Below, piece after piece: positions 32,601 through 47,995 of a stretch of DNA of 64,000 nt (its first letter is position 1; each line of letters starts with the position of its first letter). Position numbers and translations under genes: made by a program. The DNA lies in the NCBI GenBank assembly GCA_031769625.1, contig JAUIMM010000583.1:467501-531500 (forward strand), read 5' to 3'. The notes under the pieces were generated by a model that was given only the letters and a program-made list of their open reading frames with translations, did not search any database and was not told where the DNA came from. Source of the DNA: Taudactylus pleione (taxonomy: Eukaryota; Chordata; Amphibia; Anura; Myobatrachidae).

Positions 32601-35600
32601 CCATTATACACGCTAGGGACCTTGTAGTGCACTGCCATTATACACGCTAGGGACCTTGTAGTGCACTGCCATTGTATAGGCTTGGGACCTTGTAGTGCAC
32701 TGCCATTATATACGCTAGGGACCTTGTAGTGCACTGCCATTATATAGGCTAGGGACCTTGTAGTGCACTGCCATTATATACGCTAGGGACCTTGTAGTGC
32801 ACTGCCATTATATACGCTAGGGACCTTGTAGTGTACTGCCATTATATAGGCTAGGGACCTTGTACTGTACTGCCATTATATAGGCTAAGGACCTTGTAGT
32901 GCACTACCATTATATACGCTAGTGACCTTGTAGTGCACTGCCATTATATAGGCTAGTGACCTTGTAGTGCACTGCCATTATATAGGATAGGGACCTTGCT
33001 AGGGACCTCGTAGTGCACTACCATTATATACGCTAGGGACCTCGTAGTGCACTACCATTATATACGCTAGGGACCTTGTAGTGCACTGCCATTATATACG
33101 CTAGGGACCTTGTAGTGCACTGCCATTATATAGGCTAGGGACCTTGTAGTGCACTACCATTATATAGGCTAGGGACCTTGTAGTGCACTACCATTATATA
33201 GGCTAGGGACCTTGTAGTGCACTGCCATTATATACGCTAGGGACCTCGTAGTGCACTACCATTATATACGCTAGGGACCTCGTACTGTACTGCCATTATA
33301 TACGCTAGGGACCTCGTACTGTACTGCCATTATATATACGCTAGAGACCTCGTAGTGCACTGCCATTATATACGCTAGGGACCTCGTAGTGTACTGCCAT
33401 TATATACGCTAGGGACCTCGTACTGTACTGCCATTATATACGCTAGGGACCTTGTAGTGCACTACCATTATATACGCTAGTGACCTTGTAGTGTACTGCC
33501 ATTATATACGCTAGGGACCTTGTAGTGTATTGCCATTATATACGCTAGGGACCTTGTAGTGCATTACCATTATATACGCTAGGGACCTTGTAGTGTACTA
33601 CCATTATATAGGCTAGGGACCTTGTAGTGCACTGCCATTATATACGCTAGGGACCTTGTAGTGCACTGCCATTATATAGGCTAGGGACCTTGTAGTGCAC
33701 TGCCATTATATAGGCTAGGGACCTTGTAGTGCACTACCATTATATAGGCTAGGGACCTTGTAGTGCACTGCCATTATATACGCTAGGGACCTTGTAGTGC
33801 AGTACCGTTATATAGGCTAGGGACCTTGTAGTGCGCTACCATTATATAGGCTAAGGACCTTGTAGTGCGCTACCATTATATACGCTAGGGACCTTGTAGT
33901 GTGCTACCATTATATACGCTAGGGACCTTGTACTGTACTGCTATTATATATGCTAGGGACCTTGGTATACGCTAGGGACCTTGTAGTGTACTACCATTAT
34001 ATACGCTAGGGACCTTGTAGTGTACTACCATTATATACGCTAGGGACCTTGTACTGTACTGCCATTATATATGCTAGGGACCTTGGTATACGCTAGGGAC
34101 CTTGTAGTGTACTACCATTATATACGCTAGGGACCTTGTACTGTACTGCCATTATATATGCTAGGGACCTCGTAGTGCACAACCATTATATACGCTTGGG
34201 ACCTCGTAGTGCATTACCATTATATACGCTAGGGACCTCGTAGTGCACTACCATTATATACGCTAGGGACCTCGTAGTGCACTGCCATTATATACGCTAG
34301 GGACCTCGTAGTGCACTGCCATTATATACGCTAGGGACCTTTTACTGTACTGCCATTATATACGCTAGGGACCTTGTACTGTACTGCCATTATATATACG
34401 CTAGAGACCTTGTAGTGCACTGCCATTATATACGCTAGGGACCTTGTAGTGTACTGCCATTATATACGCTAGGGACCTTGTAGTGTACTGCCATTATATA
34501 CGCTAGGGACCTTGTACTGTACTGCCATTATATATACGCTAGAGACCTTGTAGTGCACTGCCATTATATACGCTAGGGACCTTGTAGTGCACTGCCATTA
34601 TATACGCTAGGGACCTTGTAGTGCACTGGCATTATATATGCTAGGGACCTTGTACTGTACTGCCATTATATATACGCTAGAGACCTTGTAGTGTACTGCC
34701 ATTATATACGCTAGGGACCTTGTACTGTACTGCCATTATATACGCTAGGGACCTTGTAGTGCACTGCCATTATATACGCTAGGGACCTTGTAGAGCACTG
34801 CCATTATACACGCTAAGGACCTTGTAGTGCACTGCCATTATACACGCTAGGGACCTTGTAGTGCACTGCCATTATACACGCTAGGGACCTTGTAGTGCAC
34901 TGCCATTATATAGGCTTGGGACCTTGTAGTGCACTGCCATTATATACGCTAGGGACCTTGTAGTGCACTGCCAATATATAGGCTAGGGACCTTGTAGTGC
35001 ACTGCCATTATATACGCTAGGGACCTTGTAGTGCACTACCATTATATACGCTAGTGACCTTGTAGTGCACTGCCATTATATAGGCTAGTGACCTTGTAGT
35101 GCACTGCCATTATATAGGCTAGGGACCTTGCTAGGGACCTCGTAGTGCACTACCATTATATACGCTAGGGACCTCGTAGTGCACTACCATTATATACGCT
35201 AGGGACCTTGTAGTGCACTGCCATTATATACGCTAGGGACCTTGTAGTGCACTGCCATTATATAGGCTAGGGACCTTGTAGTGCACTACCATTATATAGG
35301 CTAGGGACCTTGTAGTGCACTACCATTATATAGGCTAGGGACCTTGTAGTGCACTGCCATTATATAGGCTAGGGACCTTGTAGTGCGCTACCATTATATA
35401 GGCTAAGGACCTTGTAGTGCGCTACCATTATATACGCTAGGGACCTTGTAGTGTGCTACCATTATATTCGCTAGGGACCTTGTACTGTACTGCTATTATA
35501 TATGCTAGGGACCTTGGTATACGCTAGGGACCTTGTAGTGTACTACCATTATATACGCTAGGGACCTTGTAGTGTACTACCATTATATACGCTAGGGACC

Positions 35601-36960
35601 TTGTACTATACTGCCATTATATATGCTAGGGACCTTGGTATACGCTAGGGACCTTGTAGTGTACTACCATTATATACGCTAGGGACCTTGTACTGTACTG
35701 CCATTATATACGCTAGGGACCTCGTAGTGCACTACCATTATATACGCTAGGGACCTGGTAGTGCACTACCATTATATACGCTTGGGACCTCGTAGTGCAT
35801 TACCATTATATACGCTAGGGACCTCGTAGTGCACTACCATTATATACGCTAGGGACCTCGTAGTGCACTGCCATTATATACGCTAGGGACCTCGAAGTGC
35901 ACTGCCATTATATACGCTAGGGACCTTGTACTGTACTGCCATTATATACGCTAGGGACCTTGTACTGTACTGCCATTATATATACGCTAGAGACCTTGTA
36001 GTGCACTGCCATTATATACGCTAGGGACCTTGTAGTGTACTGCCATTATATACGCTAGGGACCTTGTAGTGTACTGCCATTATATACGCTAGGGACCTTG
36101 TACTGTACTGCCATTATATATACGCTAGAGACCTTGTACTGTACTGCCATTATATATACGCTAGGGACCTTGTAGTGTACTGCCATTATATACGCTAGGG
36201 ACCTTGTACTGTACTGCCATTATATACGCTAGGGACCTTGTAGTGCACTGCCATTATACACGCTAGGGATCTTGTAGTGCACTGCCATTATACACGCTAA
36301 GGACCTTGTAGTGCACTGCCATTATACACGCTAGGGACCTTGTAGTGCACTGCCATTATACACGCTAGGGACCTTGTAGTGCACTGCCATTATACACGCT
36401 AGGGACCTTGTAGTGCACTGCCATTATATAGGCTTGGGACCTTGTAGTGCACTGCCATTATATACGCTAGGGACCTTGTAGTGCACTGCCATTATATAGG
36501 CTAGTGACCTTGTAGTGCACTGCCATTATATACGCTAGGGACCTTGTAGTGCACTGCCATTATATACACTAGGGACCTTGTAGTGTACTGCCATTATATA
36601 GGCTAGGGACCTTGTACTGTACTGCCATTATATAGGCTAAGGACCTTGTAGTGCACTACCATTATATACGCTAGTGACCTTGTAGTGCACTGCCATTATA
36701 TAGGCTAGTGACCTTGTAGTGCACTGCCATTATATAGGCTAGGGATCTTGCTATGGACCTTGTAGTGCACTACCATTATATACGCTAGGGACCTCGTAGT
36801 GCACTACCATTATATACGCTAGGGACCTCGTAGTGCACTACCATTATATACGCTAGGGACCTCGTAGTGCACTGCCATTATATACGCTAAGGACCTCGTA
36901 GTGCACTGCCATTATATACTCTAGGGACCTTGTAGTGCACTGCCATTATATACTCTAGGG
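20600..36960. repeat. Higher-order repeat domain I (2.13-kb blocks in a 7.29-kb supra-unit)
   Basis: A truncated-monomer junction, CCTTGCTAGGGACC, recurs with TTGCTAG at 23574, 25704, 27836, 30866, 32996 and 35128. The spacings are 2130, 2132, 3030, 2130 and 2132 bp. The first three marks map onto the last three at an offset of exactly 7,292 bp, and other variants agree (GGCTTGGG at 24601 and 31893). Differences between the copies are scattered single bases, for example TAAATACG at 26211 against TATATACG in the second copy. Near the left end the offset is 7,224 bp, that is, two monomers shorter. Confidence 0.85.
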
Positions 36961-39739
36961 ACCTTGTACTGTATTACCATTATATACGCTATCGACCTTG
37001 TAGTGTACTACCATTATATACGCTAGGGACCTTGTACTGTACTGCCATTATATACGCTAGGCACCTTGTAGTGTACTGCCATTATATACGCTAAGCACCT
37101 TGTAGTGTATAGCCATTATATACGCTAGGCACCATGTAGTGTACAGCCATTATATACGCTAGGGACCTTGTACTGTACTGCCATTATATACGCTAGGGAC
37201 CTTGTAGTGTATTGCCATTATATACGCTAGGGACCTTGTAGTGTACTGCCATTATATACGCTAGGGACCTTGTACTGTACTGCCATTATATACGCTAGGC
37301 ACCTTGTAGTGTACTGCCATTATATATAAGCTAGGGACCTTGTAGTGTACTGCCACTAAATACGCTAGTGACCTTGTAGTGCACTGCCATTATATAGGCT
37401 AGGGACCTTGTAGTGCACTACCATTATATACGCTAGGGACCTTGTAGTGCACTACCATTATATAGGCTAGGGACCTTGTAGTGTACTGCCATTATATACG
37501 CTAGGGACCTTGTAGTGCATTGCCATTATATACGCTAGGGACCTTGTCGTGCAGTACCATTATATACGCTAGGGACCTTGTAGTGTACTACCATTATATA
37601 CGCTAGGGACCTCGTAGTGCACTACCATTACATAGGCTAGAGACCTCGTAGTGTACTACCATTATATACGCTAGGGACCTCGTAGTGCATTACCATTATA
37701 TACGCTAGGGACCTCGTAGTATACTACCATTATATACGCTAGGGACCTCGTACTGTACTGCCATTATATACGCTAGGGACCTCGTACTGTGCTGCCATTA
37801 TATACGCTAGGGACCTTGTACTGTGCTGCCATTATATACGCTAGGGACCTCGTAGTGCACTACCATTATATACGCTAGGGACCTCGTACTGTACTGCCAT
37901 TATATACGCTAGGGACCTCGTACTGTACTGCCATTATATATACGCTAGAGACCTCGTAGTGCACTGCCATTATATACGCTAGGGACCTCGTAGTGTACTG
38001 CCATTATATACGCTAGGGACCTCGTACTGTACTGCCATTATATACGCTAGGGACCTTGTAGTGCACTACCATTATATACGCTAGTGACCTTGTAGTGTAC
38101 TGCCATTATATACGCTAGGGACCTTGTAGTGGATTGCCATTATATACGCTAGGGACCTTGTAGTGCATTACCATTATATACGCTAGGGACCTTGTAGTGT
38201 ACTACCATTATATAGGCTAGGGACCTTGTAGTGCACTACCATTATATAGGCTAGGGACTTTGGAGTGCACTACCATTATATACGCTAGGGACCTCGTAGT
38301 GTACTACCATTATATACGCTAGGGACCTCGTAGTGCATTACCATTATATACGCTAGGGACCTCGTAGTGTACTACCATTATATACGCTAGGGACCTCGTA
38401 CTGTACTGCCATTATATACGCTAGGGACCTCGTACTGTGCTGCCATTATATACGCTAGGGACCTCGTGCTGTGCTGCCATTATATACGCTAGGGAACTCG
38501 TAGTGTACTACCATTATATACGCTAGGGACCTCGTAGTGTATTACCATTATATACGCTAGGGACCTCGTAGTGTACTACCATTATATACGCTAGGGACCT
38601 TGTAGTGTACTACCATTATATACGCTAGGGACCTTGTACTGTACTGCCATTATATACGCTAGAGACCTTGTACTGTACTGCCATTATATACGCTAGGGAC
38701 CTCGTAGTGCACTACCATTATATACGCTAGGGATCTTGTACTGTACTGCCATTATATACGCTAGAGACCTCGTAGTGTACTACCATTATATACGCTAGAG
38801 ACCTCGTAGTGTCCTCGTAGTGCACTGCCATTATATACGCTAGGGACCTCGTAGTGCACTACCATTATATACGCTAGGGACCTCGTAGTCCACTGCCATT
38901 ATAGACGCTAGGGACCTCGTAGTGCACTGCCATTATATACTCTAGGGACCTTGTAGTGCACTGCCATTATATACTCTAGGGACCTTGTACTGTATTACCA
39001 TTATATACGCTATCGACCTTGTAGTGTACTACCATTATATACGCTAGGGACCTTGTACTGTACTGCCATTATATACGCTAGGCACCTTGTAGTGTACTAC
39101 CATTATATAAGCTAGGGACCTTGTACTGTACAGCCATTATATACGCTAAGCACCTTGTAGTGTATAGCCATTATATACGCTAGGCACCTTGTAGTGTACT
39201 ACCATTATATACGCTAGGGACCTTGTACTGTACTGCCATTATATACGCTAGGGACATCGTAGTGCACTACGGACCTTGTAGTGTACTACCATTATATACG
39301 CTAGGGACCTTGTACTGTACTGCCATTATATACGCTAGGGACCTTGTAGTGTACTGCCATTATATACGCTGGGGACCTTGTACTGTACTGCCATTATATA
39401 CGCTAGGCACCTTGTAGTGTACTGCCATTATATACGCTAGAGACCTTGTACTGTACTGCCATTATATACGCTAGGGACCTTGTACTGTACTGCCATTATA
39501 TACGCTAGGCACTTGTAGTGTATTACCATTATATACGTTAGGGACCTTGTAGTGTACTACCATTATATACGCTAGGGACCTTGTAGTGTACTGCCATTAT
39601 ATACGCTAGGGACCTTGTAGTGTACTGCCACTATATACGCTAGTGACCTTGTAGTGCACTGCCATTATATAGGCTAGGGACCTTGTAGTGCACTACCATT
39701 ATATAGGCTAGGGACCTTGTAGTGTACTGCCATTATATA

Positions 39740-42700
39740 CGCTAGGGACCTTGTAGTGTACTGCCATTATATACGCCAGGGACCTTGTAGTGTATTGCCA
39801 TTATATACGCTAGGGACCTTGTAGTGCATTACCATTATATACGCTAGGCACCTTGTAGTGTACTACCATTATATACGCTAGGGACCTTGTAGTGCACTAC
39901 CATTATATAGGCTAGGGACCTTGGAGTGCACTACCATTATATACGCTAGGGACCTTGTAGTGTACTACCATTATATACGCTAGGGACCTTGTAGTGCATT
40001 ACCATAATATACGCTAGGGACCTTGTAGTGTACCATTATATACGCAAGGGACCTCGTAGTGTATTACCATTATATACGTTAGGGACCTTGTAGTGTACTA
40101 CCATTATATACGCTAGGGACCTTGTAGTGTACTGCCATTATATACGCTAGGGACCTTGTACTGTACTGCCATTATATACGCTAGGGACCTTGTACTGTAC
40201 TGCCATTATATACGCTAGGGACCTTGTAGTGTATTACCATTATATACGCTAGGGACCTTGTAGTGTACTGCCATTATATACGCTAGGGACCTTGTAGTGT
40301 ATTGCCATTATATACGCTAAGGACCTTGTAGTGTACTACCATTATATACGCTAGGGACCTTGTAGTGTACTGCCATTATATAGGCTAGGGACCTTGTAGT
40401 GCACTGCCATTATATAGGCTAGGGACCTTGAAGTGCACTGCCATTATATACGCTAGGGACCTTGTAGTGCACTGCCATTATATATACGCTAGGGACCTTG
40501 TAGTGCACTGCCATTATATACGCTAGGGACCTTGTAGTGGACTACCATTATATACGCTAGGGACCTTGTAGTGCACTGCCATTATATACGCTAGGGACCT
40601 TGTAGTGCACTGCCATTATATAGGCTAGGGACCTTGTAGTGCACTGCCATTATATAGGCTAGGGACCTTGTAGTGTACTGCCATTATATATTCGCTAGGG
40701 ACCTTGTAGTGTACAGCCATTATATATAAGCTAGGGACCTTGTAGTGCACTGCCACTATATACGCTAGTGACCTTGTAGTGCACTGCCATTATATACGCT
40801 AGGGACCTTGTAGTGCACTACACTACCATTATATACGCTAGAGACCTCGTAGTGTACTACCATTATATACGCTAGAGACCTCGTAGTGTCCTCGTAGTGC
40901 ACTGCCATTATATACGCTAGGGACCTCGTAGTGCACTACCATTATATACGCTAGGGACCTCGTAGTGCACTGCCATTATAGACGCTAGGGACCTCGTAGT
41001 GCACTGCCATTATAGACTCTAGGGACCTTGTAGTGCACTGCCATTATATACTCTAGGGACCTTGTACTGTATTACCATTATATACGCTATCGACCTTGTA
41101 GTGTACTACCATTATATACGCTAGGGACCATGTACTGTACTGCCATTATATACGCTAGGCACCTTGTAGTGTACTACCATTATATACGCTAGGGACCTTG
41201 TAGTGTACTACCATTATATACGTTAGGGACCTTGTAGTGTACTACCATTATATAAGCTAGGGACCTTGTACTGTACAGCCATTATATACGCTAAGCACCT
41301 TGTAGTGTATAGCCATTATATACGCTAGGCACCTTGTAGTGTACTACCATTATATACGCTAGGTACCTTGTACTGTACTGCCATTATATACGCTAGGGAC
41401 ATCGTAGTGCACTACGGACCTTGTAGTGTACTACCATTATATACGCTAGGGACCTTGTACTGTACTGCCATTATATACGCTAGGGACCTTGTAGTGTACT
41501 GCCATTATATACGCTAGGGACCTTGTACTGTACTGCCATTATATACGCTAGGCACCTTGTAGTGTACTGCCATTATATACGCTAGAGACCTTGTACTGTA
41601 CTGCCATTATATACGCTAGGGACCTTGTACTGTACTGCCATTATATACGCTAGGCACTTGTAGTGTATTACCATTATATACGTTAGGGACCTTGTAGTGT
41701 ACTACCATTATATACGCTAGGGACCTTGTAGTGTACTGCCATTATATACGCTAGGGACCTTGTAGTGTACTGCCACTATATACGCTAGTGACCTTGTAGT
41801 GCACTGCCATTATATAGGCTAGGGACCTTGTAGTGCACTGCCATTATATAGGCTAGGGACCTTGTAGTGTACTGCCATTATATACGCTAGGGACCTTGTA
41901 GTGTACTGCCATTATATACGCCAGGGACCTTGTAGTGTATTGCCATTATATACGCTAGGGACCTTGTAGTGCATTACCATTATATACGCTAGGCACCTTG
42001 TAGTGTACTACCATTATATACGCTAGGGACCTTGTAGTGCACTACCATTATATAGGCTAGGGACCTTGGAGTGCACTACCATTATATACGCTAGGGACCT
42101 TGTAGTGTACTACCATTATATACGCTAGGGACCTTGTAGTGCATTACCATAATATACGCTAGGGACCTTGTAGTGTACCATTATATACGCTAGGGACCTC
42201 GTAGTGTATTACCATTATATACGTTAGGGACCTTGTAGTGTACTACCATTATATACGCTAGGGACCTTGTAGTGTACTGCCATTATATACGCTAGGGACC
42301 TTGTACTGTACTGCCATTATATACGCTAGGGACCTTGTACTGTACTGCCATTATATACGCTAGGGACCTTGTAGTGTATTACCATTATATACGCTAGGGA
42401 CCTTGTAGTGTACTGCCATTATATACACTAGGGACCTTGTAGTGTATTGCCATTATATACGCTAAGGACCTTGTAGTGTACTACCATTATATACGCTAGG
42501 GACCTTGTAGTGTACTGCCATTATATAGGCTAGGGACCTTGTAGTGCACTGCCATTATATAGGCTAGGGACCTTGAAGTGCACTGCCATTATATACGCTA
42601 GGGACCTTGTAGTGCACTGCCATTATATATACGCTAGGGACCTTGTAGTGCACTGCCATTATATACGCTAGGGACCTTGTAGTGGACTACCATTATATAC

Positions 42701-45700
42701 GCTAGGGACCTTGTAGTGCACTGCCATTATATACGCTAGGGACCTTGTAGTGCACTGCCATTATATAGGCTAGGGACCTTGTAGTGCACTGCCATTATAT
42801 AGGCTAGGGACCTTGTAGTGTACTGCCATTATATATTCGCTAGGGACCTTGTAGTGTACAGCCATTATATATAAGCTAGGGACCTTGTAGTGCACTGCCA
42901 CTATATACGCTAGTGACCTTGTAGTGCACTGCCATTATATACGCTAGGGACCTTGTAGTGCACTACACTACCATTATATACGCTAGAGACCTCGTAGTGT
43001 ACTACCATTATATACGCTAGAGACCTCGTAGTGTCCTCGTAGTGCACTGCCATTATATACGCTAGGGACCTCGTAGTGCACTACCATTATATACGCTAGG
43101 GACCTCGTAGTGCACTGCCATTATAGACGCTAGGGACCTCGTAGTGCACTGATATTATATACTCTAGGGACCTTGTACTGTATTACCATTATATACGCTA
43201 TCGACCTTGTAGTGTACTACCATTATATACGCTAGGGACCATGTACTGTACTGCCATTATATACGCTAGGCACCTTGTAGTGTACTACCATTATATACGC
43301 TAGGGACCTTGTAGTGTACTACCATTATATACGTTAGGGACCTTGTAGTGTACTACCATTATATAAGCTAGGGACCTTGTACTGTACAGCCATTATATAC
43401 GCTAAGCACCTTGTAGTGTATAGCCATTATATACGCTAGGCACCTTGTAGTGTACTACCATTATATACGCTAGGGACCTTGTACTGTACTGCCATTATAT
43501 ACGCTAGGGACATCGTAGTGCACTACGGACCTTGTAGTGTACTACCATTATATACGCTAGGGACCTTGTACTGTACTGCCATTATATACGCTAGGGACCT
43601 TGTAGTGTACTGCCATTATATACGCTAGGGACCTTGTACTGTACTGCCATTATATACGCTAGGCACCTTGTAGTGTACTGCCATTATATACGCTAGAGAC
43701 CTTGTACTGTACTGCCATTATATACGCTAGGGACCTTGTACTGTACTGCCATTATATACGCTAGGCACTTGTAGTGTATTACCATTATATACGTTAGGGA
43801 CCTTGTAGTGTACTACCATTATATACGCTAGGGACCTTGTAGTGTACTGCCATTATATACGCTAGGGACCTTGTAGTGTACTGCCACTATATACGCTAGT
43901 GACCTTGTAGTGCACTGCCATTATATAGGCTAGGGACCTTGTAGTGCACTACCATTATATAGGCTAGGGACCTTGTAGTGTACTGCCATTATATACGCTA
44001 GGGACCTTGTAGTGTACTGCCATTATATACGCCAGGGACCTTGTAGTGTATTGCCATTATATACGCTAGGGACCTTGTAGTGCATTACCATTATATACGC
44101 TAGGCACCTTGTAGTGTACTACCATTATATACGCTAGGGACCTTGTAGTGCACTACCATTATATAGGCTAGGGACCTTGGAGTGCACTACCATTATATAC
44201 GCTAGGGACCTTGTAGTGTACTACCATTATATACGCTAGGGACCTTGTAGTGCATTACCATAATATACGCTAGGGACCTTGTAGTGTACCATTATATACG
44301 CAAGGGACCTCGTAGTGTATTACCATTATATACGTTAGGGACCTTGTAGTGTACTACCATTATATACGCTAGGGACCTTGTAGTGTACTGCCATTATATA
44401 CGCTAGGGACCTTGTACTGTACTGCCATTATATACGCTAGGGACCTTGTACTGTACTGCCATTATATACGCTAGGGACCTTGTAGTGTATTACCATTATA
44501 TACGCTAGGGACCTTGTAGTGTACTGCCATTATATACGCTAGGGACCTTGTAGTGTATTGCCATTATATACGCTAAGGACCTTGTAGTGTACTACCATTA
44601 TATACGCTAGGGACCTTGTAGTGTACTGCCATTATATAGGCTAGGGACCTTGTAGTGCACTGCCATTATATAGGCTAGGGACCTTGAAGTGCACTGCCAT
44701 TATATACGCTAGGGACCTTGTAGTGCACTGCCATTATATATACGCTAGGGACCTTGTAGTGCACTGCCATTATATACGCTAGGGACCTTGTAGTGGACTA
44801 CCATTATATACGCTAGGGACCTTGTAGTGCACTGCCATTATATACGCTAGGGACCTTGTAGTGCACTGCCATTATATAGGCTAGGGACCTTGTAGTGCAC
44901 TGCCATTATATAGGCTAGGGACCTTGTAGTGTACTGCCATTATATATTCGCTAGGGACCTTGTAGTGTACAGCCATTATATATAAGCTAGGGACCTTGTA
45001 GTGCACTGCCACTATATACGCTAGTGACCTTGTAGTGCACTGCCATTATATAGGCTAGGGACCTTGTAGTGCACTACCATTATATACGCTAGGGACCTTG
45101 TAGTGCACTACACTACCATTATATACGCTAGAGACCTCGTAGTGTACTACCATTATATACGCTAGAGACCTCGTAGTGTCCTCGTAGTGCACTGCCATTA
45201 TATACGCTAGGGACCTCGTAGTGCACTACCATTATATACGCTAGGGACCTCGTAGTGCACTGCCATTATAGACGCTAGGGACCTCGTAGTGCACTGCCAT
45301 TATAGACTCTAGGGACCTTGTAGTGCACTGCCATTATATACTCTAGGGACCTTGTACTGTACTGCCATTATATACGCTAGGCACCTTGTAGTGTACTACC
45401 ATTATATAAGCTAGGGACCTTGTACTGTACAGCCATTATATACGCTAAGCACCTTGTAGTGTACAGCCATTATATACGCTAGGCACCTTGTAGTGTACAG
45501 CCATTATATATAAGCTAGGGACCTTGTAGAGCACTGCCACTATATACGCTAGTGACCTTGTAGTGCACTGCCATTATATACGCTAGGGACCTTGTAGTGC
45601 ACTACACTACCATTATATACGCTAGAGACCTCGTAGTGTACTACCATTATATACGCTAGAGACCTCGTAGTGTCCTCGTAGTGCACTGCCATTATATACG

Positions 45701-47995
45701 CTAGGGACCTCGTAGTGCACTACCATTATATACGCTAGGGACCTCGTAGTGCACTGCCATTATAGACGCTAGGGACCTCGTAGTGCACTGCCATTATAGA
45801 CTCTAGGGACCTTGTAGTGCACTGCCATTATATACTCTAGGGACCTTGTACTGTATTACCATTATATACGCTATCGACCTTGTAGTGTACTACCATTATA
45901 TACGCTAGGGACCATGTACTGTACTGCCATTATATACGCTAGGCACCTTGTAGTGTACTACCATTATATACGCTAGGGACCTTGTAGTGTACTACCATTA
46001 TATACGTTAGGGACCTTGTAGTGTACTACCATTATATAAGCTAGGGACCTTGTACTGTACAGCCATTATATACGCTAAGCACCTTGTAGTGTATAGCCAT
46101 TATATACGCTAGGCACCTTGTAGTGTACTACCATTATATACGCTAGGGACCTTGTACTGTACTGCCATTATATACGCTAGGGACATCGTAGTGCACTACG
46201 GACCTTGTAGTGTACTACCATTATATACGCTAGGGACCTTGTACTGTACTGCCATTATATACGCTAGGGACCTTGTAGTGTACTGCCATTATATACGCTA
46301 GGGACCTTGTACTGTACTGCCATTATATACGCTAGGCACCTTGTAGTGTACTGCCATTATATACGCTAGAGACCTTGTACTGTACTGCCATTATATACGC
46401 TAGGGACCTTGTACTGTACTGCCATTATATACGCTAGGCACTTGTAGTGTATTACCATTATATACGTTAGGGACCTTGTAGTGTACTACCATTATATACG
46501 CTAGGGACCTTGTAGTGTACTGCCATTATATACGCTAGGGACCTTGTAGTGTACTGCCACTATATACGCTAGTGACCTTGTAGTGCACTGCCATTATATA
46601 GGCTAGGGACCTTGTAGTGCACTGCCATTATATAGGCTAGGGACCTTGTAGTGTACTGCCATTATATACGCTAGGGACCTTGTAGTGTACTGCCATTATA
46701 TACGCCAGGGACCTTGTAGTGTATTGCCATTATATACGCTAGGGACCTTGTAGTGCATTACCATTATATACGCTAGGCACCTTGTAGTGTACTACCATTA
46801 TATACGCTAGGGACCTTGTAGTGCACTACCATTATATAGGCTAGGGACCTTGGAGTGCACTACCATTATATACGCTAGGGACCTTGTAGTGTACTACCAT
46901 TATATACGCTAGGGACCTTGTAGTGCATTACCATAATATACGCTAGGGACCTTGTAGTGTACCATTATATACGCTAGGGACCTCGTAGTGTATTACCATT
47001 ATATACGTTAGGGACCTTGTAGTGTACTACCATTATATACGCTAGGGACCTTGTAGTGTACTGCCATTATATACGCTAGGGACCTTGTACTGTACTGCCA
47101 TTATATACGCTAGGGACCTTGTACTGTACTGCCATTATATACGCTAGGGACCTTGTAGTGTATTACCATTATATACGCTAGGGACCTTGTAGTGTACTGC
47201 CATTATATACGCTAGGGACCTTGTAGTGTCTTGCCATTATATACGCTAAGGACCTTGTAGTGTACTACCATTATATACGCTAGGGACCTTGTAGTGTACT
47301 GCCATTATATAGGCTAGGGACCTTGTAGTGCACTGCCATTATATAGGCTAGGGACCTTGAAGTGCACTGCCATTATATACGCTAGGGACCTTGTAGTGCA
47401 CTGCCATTATATATACGCTAGGGACCTTGTAGTGCACTGCCATTATATACGCTAGGGACCTTGTAGTGGACTGCCATTATATACGCTAGGGACCTTGTAG
47501 TGCACTGCCATTATATACGCTAGGGACCTTGTAGTGCACTGCCATTATATAGGCTAGGGACCTTGTAGTGCACTGCCATTATATAGGCTAGGGACCTTGT
47601 AGTGTACTGCCATTATATATTCGCTAGGGACCTTGTAGTGTACAGCCATTATATATAAGCTAGGGACCTTGTAGTGCACTGCCACTATATACGCTAGTGA
47701 CCTTGTAGTGCACTGCCATTATATACGCTAGGGACCTTGTAGTGCACTACACTACCATTATATACGCTAGAGACCTCGTAGTGTACTACCATTATATACG
47801 CTAGAGACCTCGTAGTGTCCTCGTAGTGCACTGCCATTATATACGCTAGGGACCTCGTAGTGCACTACCATTATATACGCTAGGGACATCGTAGTGCACT
47901 GCCATTATAGACGCTAGGGACCTCGTAGTGCACTGCCATTATAGACTCTAGGGACCTTGTAGTGCACTGCCATTATATACTCTAGGGACCTTGTA
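39740..47995. repeat. Long segmental repeat, copy A (offset 14,695 bp)
   Basis: Rare markers in this tract recur exactly 14,695 bases to the right: GCCAGG 39775/54470, ACCATAAT 40001/54696, TCGA 41090/55785, ATCGTAG 41401/56096, GATATT 43151/57846 and TCGA 45874/60569. Agreement in rare single-monomer variants shows that the blocks were copied together, not that the monomers merely resemble each other. At about 47995 the two copies part: copy A goes to the TATCGACC monomer, copy B to an extra block of about 494 bp. Confidence 0.85.

Noticed and set aside
39223..39417. 64-codon open frame inside the giant array
   Set aside because: It is the satellite unit read in frame where a few variant monomers lack stops.
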